Source of the DNA: an uncultured Psychroserpens sp.
Lineage (GTDB): Bacteria > Bacteroidota > Bacteroidia > Flavobacteriales > Flavobacteriaceae
Assembly (NCBI RefSeq): GCF_947492715.1
Contig: NZ_CANLNS010000009.1
Location: 1 to 64,000 of the forward strand
Direction: 5' to 3'
Length of the DNA stretch: 64,000 nucleotides
The position numbers were made by a program, and so were the translations under genes. Positions 52,232 through 61,900 of the stretch are shown here, piece by piece (position 1 is the first letter of the stretch; the number at the start of each line of letters is the position of its first letter). The notes beneath the pieces were generated by a model. That model saw only the letters and a list, made by a program, of their open reading frames with translations. It did not search any database and was not told where the DNA came from.

Positions 52232-53565
52232 GAGACTATTTTTTTAGAATTTTTATAACCATACCATAAGATATAGGTATAGCAAATTATGATAAAGAAC
52301 AAGGCGTACTTAAAGCCTATTTCATCAGTTAAATAACCATATAAGGGAGGAATTAATGCACCTCCAACAATAGCTGTACAAAGTAATCCAGAGCCTTTAG
52401 GTTTAAGTGCACCAATACCATCAATAGCTAGCGTAAAAATGGTTGGAAACATGATAGAGTTAAACAGTCCAACAGCTAAAATACTCCACATACTTACTAA
52501 TCCCGTGGTGCTTATTGAAATGAGAATAAGGACTATGGCCAACGCAGCAAAAACACCTAGAACTTTTCCTGGTTTCATAATTTTTGTGAGATAGGAACCT
52601 ACAAAGCGTCCAATCATTGCGCCAGACCAGTAAAACGTAACAAATACACCGACAATAGCTTTATTGTCGTTATCTGTTAGTCCAGAGTTTAAGATGCCTT
52701 CAGCTATAGATTTCATTACACTATTTTCTTTAATGACTTCAACCAAATTCATATCTAAAAAATAGTTCACGAGGTAACTACCTATTGCTACTTCTGCACC
52801 AACATAAAAGAAAATACCAAGTACGCCTAACATGAGGTTTTTGTTTTTAAAGGCATCTGCATAAGTTCCAGAGGATGTTTCACTTATTAGTTTGGGGAGT
52901 TTCGCAAAAAAGAAAATACCAGCTATAAAAATGATAAACAAGGCGAGTCCGAGAAATGGTTTTTGAACGGCCGAAGCCTCGCTAGCTAAGTAGGTTTCTT
53001 TTGCAGTTTCTGTTAATGCTGCAATTTCGTCTTTTGTTTTTATTGTATCACTCAAAATAAATAAGGCTCCAATTGCGGGAGCAATCGCTGTTCCCAGAGA
53101 ATTAAAGGCCTGTGATAAATTTAAACGACTTGATGCTCCTTTTTCTGAACCTAAAACCGCAACATAAGGATTTGCTGCCACTTGAAGAATGGTCATTCCT
53201 CCAGCTAAAATAAAGTATGCCAACATAAAGACTCCAAACGTTCTGTAGGAAGCAGCAGGATAAAACAGCAAACAACCTAAAGCCATTGTAAATAGTCCCA
53301 ATATAATACCACGTTTATATCCAATTTTAGATAAGATATAACTGGCAGGTATTGAGAGTAAAAAGTAAGCGCCAAAGAAAGCGAATTGAACCATTCCTGC
53401 CTGGAAATACGTAAGTGTAAATAGTTCTCTTAGGCGTGGAATTAAAGAATCTACTAATACCGTTATAAATCCCCAAAGGAAAAATAGTGTCGTTAGTAAA
53501 ATAAAAGATGATCGATATGATTTTTGTTGGTTCATAAATTGGCTCTTATTTAATTGAAATTTCAT
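52228..53565 (-). CDS. FucP/NagP-like sugar MFS transporter
   Basis: A 12-span major-facilitator permease of up to 445 residues. The segment FILAGGMTILQVAANPYVAVLG with RLNLSQAFNSLG matches the FucP/NagP group, which imports fucose, GlcNAc, glucose or mannose. The longest start (53565) overlaps the GH92 stop by 20 bases. An in-frame ATG at 53535 (MNQQKSYRSSFILL) gives a 10-base gap and a more usual N-terminus. Its stop overlaps the next start by four bases. Import of mannose or GlcNAc released outside is the likely job here. Confidence 0.88.
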   Translation of the reverse strand: MKFQLNKSQFMNQQKSYRSSFILLTTLFFLWGFITVLVDSLIPRLRELFTLTYFQAGMVQFAFFGAYFLLSIPASYILSKIGYKRGIILGLFTMALGCLLFYPAASYRTFGVFMLAYFILAGGMTILQVAANPYVAVLGSEKGASSRLNLSQAFNSLGTAIAPAIGALFILSDTIKTKDEIAALTETAKETYLASEASAVQKPFLGLALFIIFIAGIFFFAKLPKLISETSSGTYADAFKNKNLMLGVLGIFFYVGAEVAIGSYLVNYFLDMNLVEVIKENSVMKSIAEGILNSGLTDNDNKAIVGVFVTFYWSGAMIGRFVGSYLTKIMKPGKVLGVFAALAIVLILISISTTGLVSMWSILAVGLFNSIMFPTIFTLAIDGIGALKPKGSGLLCTAIVGGALIPPLYGYLTDEIGFKYALFFIIICYTYILWYGYKNSKKIVS

Positions 53566-56494
53566 CTACAAATAGCCAACTTCGGCCATCGTGTGGGTAA
53601 CCTAAATGCCATTTGGGAAGTTCTCCTAATTTTTTAGCAATCACTCTGATATAGCGATATTTTTTCGATGTGTTACTGAAATCTAATTGTTGTATTGAAA
53701 CATCCTCTGAAGGTTGTGCAGCATCAATAACCCGTTTAGGCGCAAAAGGTTTAAATAGTTTTCCATCATTGGACACTAGGCAACGGACTTCAGTAGGATA
53801 GAAAATCCATGAGCGCTGGTCTTGTAAAAAACCAACTGAAATTGTATTGATATCCCTAGAACTGCCTAAGTCAACGGTTGCAATAAGATCTTCATCAAAA
53901 TAACCTTGCCACGTTCCTGTTCTAAAATCTTGAGTTCCCCTAATACCATCTATAAGAGCGTCGTTGCCTCCAGCATTATATTGATTGGCATATGTTGTTC
54001 CAAGATGTATAGATACATTTGGATCTATTTTGTAGAATTTTGTTTCAATAAGTGCGCTTTTGATGTTGTTTTTTTCTGAGTATACAACCATTGTAGTGGG
54101 ATCCGAAATTTTAAACGGATCACTATACTTAATATAATCACCTTCGTTGAGCTTGTAATAAATAATAGCATCTGAATCTGCATTTTGCAATACAACTTCA
54201 GTATCTCCTTTAAAAGCTACATCTCCTTTGGCGATAAATGGAGCAGGAACAATCACGTGCTCCTTAATTTGGGTTTTAGGCTCCTGGCCATCTCTACTTC
54301 CCCAAACAGCAGGATTGTCGGTCATTTTGAATTCTAAAGTGCCTCCATCCATAATGTCATTATGAGAAATGAACGTCTTATCAAGGGCTTTTCCGTTAAG
54401 GTATGCATATTCAATATAGATGTTTCTATCACTTAAATTATCTGCAACAATAGTAAATTGTTTTCCGTTTTCTAAGTTGATAGTTGCTTTATCAAACAGC
54501 GGAGTGCCAATGATATAATCATTGCTAGAAGGTGTTACAGGATAGAATCCCATTGATGAAAAAACGTACCAAGCACTCATTTGTCCACAGTCTTCATTAC
54601 CCGAAATACCATCAGGTTCATTGGTGTAGAGTTCTGTTAAAATTTGATGAACCTTCTCTTGGGTTTTATGTGGTTTGTTTACAAAATTATAAAGGTAAGC
54701 CATGTGATGGCTAGGCTCATTTCCGTGAGCATATTGCCCTATTAACCCTGTTATATCGGCTTGGTTACGACCAGAGGTTTCGCCTTTAGCGGTAAACAGG
54801 TCATCTAATTGTATTTCTAATTTATCTTTTCCACCTAACAAGGTCATAAACCCAGATATGTCTTGAGGGACATAAAAACTGTATTGCCATGAGTTGGCTT
54901 CGGTATAGTTGAAGTTAACTTCATAAGGATCAAAAGGGGCAAACCATGTATTACGAAAACGTCCGCGCATAAATTTACTTTCAGGGTCGTAAATGTTCTT
55001 ATAGTATTGCGCTCTTTTCGAATACAATTCATAATCATCAGTTTTCCCCATGGCTTTAGCCATTTGTGCAATGGTCCAGTCATCGTAGGCGTACTCTAAT
55101 GTTTTGGAAACTGATTCACTTTCTTCTTCCACAGGAATGAACCCGAGTGCTTTGTATGATTTAAGTCCGAGTTTATCTCTAGTAGCCGAATGTTTCATTG
55201 CTTCTAAGGCCTTTTCAGTATCATAATTGGTTATGCCTTTTAAGTAGGCATCGGAAATCACAGGAACAGCATGATAGCCAATCATACAACCTGTATAACA
55301 AGCCGATAGATCCCAAATAGGCATTATACCACCTTCATCATATTTGGCTAAGAACGTATTTATAAAGTCATTGGTGCGCTCTTGTTCGATAATAGTATAT
55401 AAGGGATGAGCAGCTCTATAAGTGTCCCAAAGAGAGAATACTGTATAGTATTCAAAATCTCCCGTTTCATGAATTTCTAAGTCCATACCTCGATAACGCC
55501 CATCTACATCTTGATAAAGGTTTGGAGCAATCATAGTGTGATATAACGACGTATAAAAATTGGTTTTATAATCATTGTTTTGAGATTCAACAACAAGTTT
55601 ATCGAGCTGATTTTCCCAGGCGTTCTGGGCATCGGTTTTAATGTGGTCAAATGTCTTATTGCCAATTTCTTGTTTTAAGTTGTTGAGAGCTCCATCATTA
55701 TCAACCGCCGAAATACCTATCTTAACATAAATTGGGTCATTGTTGGGGTTGTTGAAAGCAATGGCAGCTTGTTTACTCTGATATTTATAATTTTTAGAAA
55801 CCAAGGCGCCTTGATCTTGATAGGTGATGTTTTTTATAGGTTTTGAAAACTCAATTGTATAAAATAATCTTTGATCTGTTGCCCATGCTTTTGAGTGTCT
55901 AAAACCAGAAATAGTAGAGTCGTTTATTTTCTGAATTTTATAATCTAGGAGCTCATCTCGATGATCGAGTTCAAGAATTACATATTGATTTTCGGATGAT
56001 GGAAATTGGTATTTGTGCATACCACTGCGTTTTGAAACCGTAAGTTCAACATCAATATTGGTAGAATCTAAGTGTACCTTGTAATATCCCGGCTGGGCAA
56101 TTTCATTATCGTGAGAAAAATGAGCACGATAACCAGGTTTTCCGTCACTACCGTTATTAAAATTAATGCTTGTGGTTGGCATTAATAAAATGTCGCCGTA
56201 ATCACTAACACCAGTACCGCTGAGGTGTGTATGAGAGAAACCATAAATGTAATTATCACTATAGTGATAACCCGAACAACCATCCCATCCATCGAGTCTA
56301 GTATCAGGGCTTAATTGCATCATGCCAAACGGCATTGTGGCTCCTGGATATGTGTGTCCATGACCACCTGTACCAATAAAGGGGTTAACATATTCAATTA
56401 GAGGTTTGTCTTTTTTGGCAATTTCGATTTGAGGTTTCGTTTCACAGCTAATTAGGAAAAAAGTTAGTAAAACGACGAAAAAAAGATGTTTCAT
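53546..56494 (-). CDS. GH92 alpha-mannosidase lipoprotein with C-terminal F5/8-type domain
   Basis: A 982-residue exo-alpha-mannosidase of family GH92, calcium-dependent, removing terminal mannose from N-glycans. The lipoprotein signal ends LISC (Cys17). The catalytic part (about 33-730) shows YVNPFIGTGGHGHTYPGATMPFGM at its start, GFSHTHLSGTG, and GISGNEDCGQMSAWYVFSSMGFYPV near its end. After a beta-rich linker, the C-terminus (about 830-982) has the discoidin/F5-8 type C pattern (ATVDLGSSRDINTISVGF, YRYIRVIAKKLG), probably for glycan binding. It leads the operon with the permease and glycosylasparaginase. Confidence 0.93.
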   Translation of the reverse strand: MKHLFFVVLLTFFLISCETKPQIEIAKKDKPLIEYVNPFIGTGGHGHTYPGATMPFGMMQLSPDTRLDGWDGCSGYHYSDNYIYGFSHTHLSGTGVSDYGDILLMPTTSINFNNGSDGKPGYRAHFSHDNEIAQPGYYKVHLDSTNIDVELTVSKRSGMHKYQFPSSENQYVILELDHRDELLDYKIQKINDSTISGFRHSKAWATDQRLFYTIEFSKPIKNITYQDQGALVSKNYKYQSKQAAIAFNNPNNDPIYVKIGISAVDNDGALNNLKQEIGNKTFDHIKTDAQNAWENQLDKLVVESQNNDYKTNFYTSLYHTMIAPNLYQDVDGRYRGMDLEIHETGDFEYYTVFSLWDTYRAAHPLYTIIEQERTNDFINTFLAKYDEGGIMPIWDLSACYTGCMIGYHAVPVISDAYLKGITNYDTEKALEAMKHSATRDKLGLKSYKALGFIPVEEESESVSKTLEYAYDDWTIAQMAKAMGKTDDYELYSKRAQYYKNIYDPESKFMRGRFRNTWFAPFDPYEVNFNYTEANSWQYSFYVPQDISGFMTLLGGKDKLEIQLDDLFTAKGETSGRNQADITGLIGQYAHGNEPSHHMAYLYNFVNKPHKTQEKVHQILTELYTNEPDGISGNEDCGQMSAWYVFSSMGFYPVTPSSNDYIIGTPLFDKATINLENGKQFTIVADNLSDRNIYIEYAYLNGKALDKTFISHNDIMDGGTLEFKMTDNPAVWGSRDGQEPKTQIKEHVIVPAPFIAKGDVAFKGDTEVVLQNADSDAIIYYKLNEGDYIKYSDPFKISDPTTMVVYSEKNNIKSALIETKFYKIDPNVSIHLGTTYANQYNAGGNDALIDGIRGTQDFRTGTWQGYFDEDLIATVDLGSSRDINTISVGFLQDQRSWIFYPTEVRCLVSNDGKLFKPFAPKRVIDAAQPSEDVSIQQLDFSNTSKKYRYIRVIAKKLGELPKWHLGYPHDGRSWLFVDEISIK

Positions 56495-56583
56495 GGACGG
56501 TGTTTTTAATCGAAACGGAAGATACTAAATCTTAACGTATCGTTAAATATAATTTATCAACTAAGTTGCTTTTTAAAATGAGT

Positions 56584-56591
56584 TATCTTTG
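56584..56591 (+). promoter_or_regulatory. -7 box of the metallophosphoesterase gene
   Basis: TATCTTTG, an exact TAnnTTTG. The alternative TTG start codon at 56589 lies inside this box, so translation most likely starts at the ATG at 56607. A TTG at 56566-56568 is 15 bases upstream, slightly short for a -33 element. Confidence 0.55.
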
Positions 56592-56606
56592 AAAAAACTT
56601 CATTAT

Positions 56607-57833
56607 ATGGTACGTTGGATTATATTTATCTTAATCTATAGTCTTTTTTCATTTTACGGATTTCAAGCGGTTAAAACAGTAACCAAGGTAAGTTGGTTGC
56701 ATTATTTATTTATAGCTATTGCGATTGTTATTGCTGGAAATTTTATTTACCAGTTTTCAATTGGCTCAGAAGGTCGTGTACTTAACCCTTCAAAGAGTTA
56801 TGCTTTTGGGTTTTTATTAGCTTTTATGTCGTTAAACTTGGTTATTGTTCCAATTCTTTTAGGAGAAGATATTGTTAGAGGAGCGTTAGGTTTATATGAT
56901 AAGTTAGTAACGAAAGATTCATTTTATTTACCATCTCGAAGAAAGTTTATTAGTCAAATTGCTTTGGGCTTGGCTGCCATTCCATTTAGTTCCCTTCTTT
57001 ACGGAATGTATAAAGGGAAGTATCGTTTTAGAGTTTTGAATTACACTTTACATTTTGAGGATTTACCAGAAGCCTTTGATGGGTATCGCATTACACAGAT
57101 AAGCGATATTCATTCAGGTAGTTTCGATAATCACGAAAAAATTGAATATGGTGTCAATCTTATTAATGAGCAAGAATCGGATGTTATTATGTTTACAGGA
57201 GACATGGTTAACAATAAAGCGTCTGAAATGGAACCATGGAAAAATGTTTTTGGTACTTTAAAAGCAAAGGATGGTGTGTTTTCTGTATTAGGGAATCACG
57301 ATTATGGAGATTATGTGAGGTGGCCTTCCGAGGCAGACAAAGTTAAAAACCTTAATGATTTAAAAACAATTCAAAGAGAAATGGGCTATGATTTATTGCT
57401 CAATGAGTCTCGTTTTTTAGAGAGAGACGGACAGCGAATTGCCATAGTTGGTGTGGAAAATTGGGGAAAAGGTGGATTTAAAAAGGCAGGAGATTTGAAA
57501 AAGGCTTCTCAAAACGTTGCTGCAGATGATTTTAAAATTCTTATGAGCCATGACCCCAGCCATTGGGAGGAAGAAGTTATTAAGGACGATTATCACTATC
57601 ATTTGACATTAAGCGGACATACACATGGTATGCAATTTGGAATTGAAATCCCAGGCTGGATTAAATGGAGTCCTGTAAAATGGCGTTATAAGTATTGGGC
57701 AGGAATTTATGAAGAGTTGGGTCAGTATATAAATGTGAATAGAGGGTTTGGATATTTAGGATATCCTGGTCGTGTTGGAATTTGGCCAGAAGTAACAGTT
57801 ATTACACTTAAAAAGGGAGTAAATAACGCTTAA
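56607..57833 (+). CDS. Membrane-anchored metallophosphoesterase
   Basis: A 408-residue protein with three to four N-terminal membrane spans (about 1-115), a short Arg-rich segment (LPSRRKFISQIALG), and a calcineurin-like phosphoesterase domain. All metal-binding motifs are present: ITQISDIHSGS, MFTGDMVN, LGNHDYG, MSHDPSH and LSGHTHGMQFG. This resembles YaeI/YkuE-type enzymes acting on lipid or membrane substrates; a lipid pyrophosphatase role is possible but unproven. The start at 56607 is chosen because a longer reading would begin within the promoter. Confidence 0.88.
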   Translation: MVRWIIFILIYSLFSFYGFQAVKTVTKVSWLHYLFIAIAIVIAGNFIYQFSIGSEGRVLNPSKSYAFGFLLAFMSLNLVIVPILLGEDIVRGALGLYDKLVTKDSFYLPSRRKFISQIALGLAAIPFSSLLYGMYKGKYRFRVLNYTLHFEDLPEAFDGYRITQISDIHSGSFDNHEKIEYGVNLINEQESDVIMFTGDMVNNKASEMEPWKNVFGTLKAKDGVFSVLGNHDYGDYVRWPSEADKVKNLNDLKTIQREMGYDLLLNESRFLERDGQRIAIVGVENWGKGGFKKAGDLKKASQNVAADDFKILMSHDPSHWEEEVIKDDYHYHLTLSGHTHGMQFGIEIPGWIKWSPVKWRYKYWAGIYEELGQYINVNRGFGYLGYPGRVGIWPEVTVITLKKGVNNA

Positions 57834-57892
57834 TAGTATGGAAATGTTATATTTACTTTGAAAATGCGTATTTTTATAAATATGTCATAGTG

Positions 57893-57945
57893 AACCTACT
57901 GGGTAATACTATTTAAAGTATTACCAAAAATTTTATGTAGGTTTG
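57893..57945 (+). promoter_or_regulatory. Nested inverted repeat overlapping a -7 box
   Basis: Inner arms GGTAATACT / AGTATTACC (57902-57925) sit within outer arms AACCTAC (57893-57899) and GTAGGTT (57937-57943). The outer right arm overlaps TAGGTTTG (57938-57945), an exact -7 box, 32 bases before the thioredoxin-like gene. It could be an operator, or a weak terminator for the upstream gene; its T-tract is poor. Confidence 0.45.
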
Positions 57946-57977
57946 TATATGCATATCAGATTTAAAAGTTTAAATGT

Positions 57978-58274
57978 ATGTCAAAATTTGGGGAACTTAT
58001 AGACGTGGATATTCCAGTTCTGTTAGATTTTTTCACAGAATGGAATGAGCAATCTACTGCAATGCATCCAGTAATGAGAGATGTAGCAGCTGCTCTTGGT
58101 GATAAAGCAAAGGTCATCAAAATCGATGTTGATAAAAATAAAGAGTTAGCCGAAGCCTTGCGTGTTAAAGGTTTGCCAACACTCATCATTTATAAAAATG
58201 GTGAGATGAAATGGAGGCATAGTGGTGAGCAAGATGCCAATACCTTAATAGGAATCGTTCAAGAATATATCTAA
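57978..58274 (+). CDS. Thioredoxin-fold protein lacking the CxxC active site
   Basis: A 98-residue protein with the complete thioredoxin fold: VLLDFFTEWNEQ, then VIKIDVDKNKELAEALRVKGLPTLIIYKNGE, with the cis-proline at Pro67. Where thioredoxins have W-C-G-P-C it reads W-N-E-Q-S (22-26). The whole protein contains no cysteine, so it cannot be a disulfide reductase. It may act as a binding or scaffold protein. It is a single gene, preceded by a structured region with a -7 box. Confidence 0.88.
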   Translation: MSKFGELIDVDIPVLLDFFTEWNEQSTAMHPVMRDVAAALGDKAKVIKIDVDKNKELAEALRVKGLPTLIIYKNGEMKWRHSGEQDANTLIGIVQEYI

Positions 58275-58275
58275 T

Positions 58276-58911
58276 CTAGAGCGCTTTAAATTCAAACCCT
58301 TTTTTACTGAAAAGTTCTAATACTTTAGGAAGTGTATAAGTCATGTTTTTAGATGCCTTTACGCTGTCGTGAAATACAATGATACTACCAGCTTTGCTTT
58401 TGGATAACACATTTTCAAGACATTGTTCTTCAGAAAGGCTTTGATCCCAATCAAAAGATAGAACATCCCACATAACTATTTTATATCCTAGGTTAATTAT
58501 TTTTTTACCTTGTTTGGGCTTAATTTGTCCATAGGGAGGCCGAAACAATTTTATGTCATCTTTTTTTAGGGTATCAATAATGGTCTGTGTAAGGCGGACT
58601 TCACTTAGATAGTCTTTGGTTTTGGTTGTCCAGCCCTTAACATGTTGATGTGTATGGTTTCCTATGGTATGACCATCGTCAATGATTTTCTGGAATATGC
58701 CAGGGTATTTTTCAATATTAGAACCTATACAGAAAAATGTGGCTTTCGCGTTATAACGCTTAAGTGTTTGTAAAGTCCAATCGGTAATTTCAGGAGTTGG
58801 ACCATCATCAAAAGTGAGGTACAACTCCTTACTACTGGTAGTAATATCCCAAAGATAATTTGGGAACATTTTTTTAGCAACAATAGGTGTTTTTACTGGA
58901 GCTATTTTCAT
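58276..58911 (-). CDS. Polysaccharide deacetylase (NodB domain)
   Basis: A 211-residue carbohydrate esterase family 4 enzyme. The catalytic and metal motifs are present: LTFDDGPTPEITDWTL (catalytic base and first metal Asp), HTIGNHTHQH (metal His pair) and RPPYGQIKP. The family removes N-acetyl groups from chitin-like or peptidoglycan glycans. No signal peptide is evident, though a few N-terminal residues precede the domain. It follows the DUF2723 gene by 11 bases on the same strand, so the pair is probably co-transcribed in envelope glycan modification. Confidence 0.9.
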   Translation of the reverse strand: MKIAPVKTPIVAKKMFPNYLWDITTSSKELYLTFDDGPTPEITDWTLQTLKRYNAKATFFCIGSNIEKYPGIFQKIIDDGHTIGNHTHQHVKGWTTKTKDYLSEVRLTQTIIDTLKKDDIKLFRPPYGQIKPKQGKKIINLGYKIVMWDVLSFDWDQSLSEEQCLENVLSKSKAGSIIVFHDSVKASKNMTYTLPKVLELFSKKGFEFKAL

Positions 58912-58922
58912 TTAATTCTTTA

Positions 58923-61900
58923 TTACAAACCTAGGATACTATCAATGGTATCTTTAGCAATGTCTCTGTCTTCTCTTACAGGTTCTGTTTCTGGTTCTTC
59001 ATCACCAGTAAAGTGTTTAAATAATTTCAAGTAATTATTAAACTTCTCTGTCTCCTGCAGTGCAAATTCTTTATCATTATAGATAACTAAAACATCAACT
59101 AGGTTGCGATACCATTCAATATCAGATACAATTTCATCCAAATATCGAGTTTGGTTTTCAATAGAAAGCTCACTCCAATACGTTAATTTTTCCTGATATT
59201 TTCTGGTTACATCTGTATAAAGTTTTCTGGCTTTATCTGTTTTGCCTATTTCATAATAACCTGTAATGTAAGGCTCAAGTAGAGTGTAAAAGCCAAATTT
59301 GTTTACAGGCATTTTTTCCATGGCTAAATCAGCTACTTTTTCAGCTTTATCAAATTGATTTTCATTTATAAGCTGTTCCATTAATCTAGCTAGGTTGCCT
59401 CTATAGGTAATTCCATTTTTTCGAGTTTCGACATCATGATAGATTTTATCGCTACCGCTATTTCCCCAATCCCATGACATTACTTTTTCATACATTAAAT
59501 CTGAATCTACTCGACCCATATCAAATGGATTTGCTCTATCTACTGGTGTTTTAATTGGAACCAATTTATAACACAAACCATCTAATTGAAGGTAGTCTTT
59601 CATCCAAATATAATCTTCATCGCTAAAAGCACCACCTGTAAAATATATTGGTCGTTTCCAGTCATTGTTAGCAATGATGTCAAGCATTAATAGACGGTTT
59701 TTATATAAAGCTCCGGCTGTAATTTTAAGATCTATGTATGGTACTATTTCGTCTTCGTCTTTTGGTTTTACAATACCGCTTTCTAAAACGTTGTCTTTGT
59801 TAACAGGTACTCTAATGTTTGAAGTAGGTAAATAATTTGAATTTTGCAATTGAGCTGGATAACCGTTAGGGTTTTCACCACGACTTTGCATTGCATATTT
59901 CAACTTATATCTTGGATCATCATTAGAAATGAAATTTATAAAGTCTTTAATGAGCATGGTGTCTCTGGTGAGTTCATATTTCATTATAACATCACGTGTT
60001 CCAAACCTATACTGATCATGCGTTAATTGCGATGGTATTGGATCACTATCATAAGCTTTTCGTTTCATTTGATCTATATACCAATCGGTTTGGAATAAAC
60101 TTGTATTGACAACACGTACATCTGTTCTAACACCTTCTATTTCTTGTAAATACCAAAGTGGGAAACTATCATTATCACCAATAGTAAACAAAATCGAGTT
60201 TGGTGCACAAGATTCTAAATACTTCCTTGCCATTGCTTGTGCTGTGCATTTTGCCGATCTATCGTGATCATCCCAGTTTTCGGCTGCTAAAATGCCAGGA
60301 ACTAGAAATAGACAAACTAAGGTGATAGCAGGTGCCAAAAATTTAGAGTTGGCATATTTCCGAAGCAAATCAAAAATGGCATAAACTCCAAAGCCTATCC
60401 AGATAGCAAATACATAGAAAGAACCTACTACGGAATAATCCCTCTCACGAGGTTCAAATGGTCTTACATTGGTGTAAAATTGAATGGCTATTCCTGTGAA
60501 TAAGAAGAAAACAAGGAGTACCCAAAAGCGTTTAGGATCTCTAGTAAGTACAAATAAAAACCCTATGACCCCTAAGATTAAAGGTAGCATGTAGTATGTG
60601 TTTCGAGACTTGTTATTGGCAACGTCACTAGGCAGATTGTCTTGAGACATCCCTAAACGCCATGAACTCTCGTCAATAAAATCTATACCACTAATCCAGT
60701 TGCCATGTAAATCGTCATATTTACCTTGAATGTCGTCCTGTCTACCAGCAAAATTCCACATAAAATAGCGCCAATACATATAGCCTAATTGGTAGTCTAA
60801 CATGTAATAAAGGTTGTCACCAAAGGAAGGCTTCTGTATGTCCAGATAATCACGTCCAAATTGTCTGAGGAAGCTATGATAATCTTCATAATCAATTTTT
60901 CCCTGAGCAACTTCGCTCCTAAATTCATTTACGACGCGGCGCACGTCATTATCCATTTGAAATTCAGGTTTGATTCTAAAATCCAATAAGCCTGTAAACA
61001 TCATATAATTTTCGGCATGCTCTGTGCTCCACATTCTTGGTAACCATGCGGCCTGATCAGAATTATAATTTTGTTTCGTGTTTTCCCATTCATTTACAAT
61101 GACATATTCTCCTTTTTCATAATCTTTTTCATATTTCGGCTTGTCGTCTATGTAAGGGTTGTTGCTATCTAAACCTGTGTACTGATCTGTAAATAATGGT
61201 CCATAAAACAAATGTGTTTCTGGATACTGCTCTAAGTTGTAATAGGCGAGCAATTCTCTTGCGCTCGAAGGATCATTCTCATTAATAATCACATTGGCAT
61301 TAGCCCGAATAGGTAACATGGTCCATGATGAGAAGCCAATAAAAATAAAAATTAAGCAAAGCGTTAATGTGTTTGCATATTTATAGCCTTTGTCACGCGT
61401 ATATTTTAATCCGAAATAGAAAGCTGCGATTAAAATTAAGGCTGCGATAATTGTTCCAGAGTGGAAAGGTAATCCAATACTATTTACAATAGTGACTTCC
61501 ATCCAGCCAAAGAAACGAAGCGCATTAGGTAATAATAACTTAAATATAAATAAGAGAATGGCGGCTGAAATTACATTGGCTAGAATAAAATTTGTAACTG
61601 TAATTGTTTTATAGTTCTTAAAGAAATAGATAAGTCCTAGAGCAGGAATAGTTAATAATCCCATGAAGTGAACCCCAAAAGATAAACCGATAACAAAAGC
61701 AATTAATATTAACCATCTATGACCTCTTGGTTCATGCATGTCTCTTTCCCATCTCAGTCCTAAGTAAAACAGTATAGACATAATTAGGGTAGCCATAGCA
61801 TATACTTCTGTTTCCACGGCATTAAACCAAAACGAATCGGTGAATGTAAATGCCAAACTTCCAACAAGAGCGCTTCCTAAGATAGCTACAGATGCATTTT

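Noticed and set aside
51591-52247. 218-residue plus-strand frame
   Set aside because: It lies entirely opposite the glycosylasparaginase gene and has no recognisable domain; it is a shadow of a conserved gene.
56589-56606. TTG start for the metallophosphoesterase
   Set aside because: It lies inside the -7 box TATCTTTG; the ATG at 56607 starts the first membrane span.
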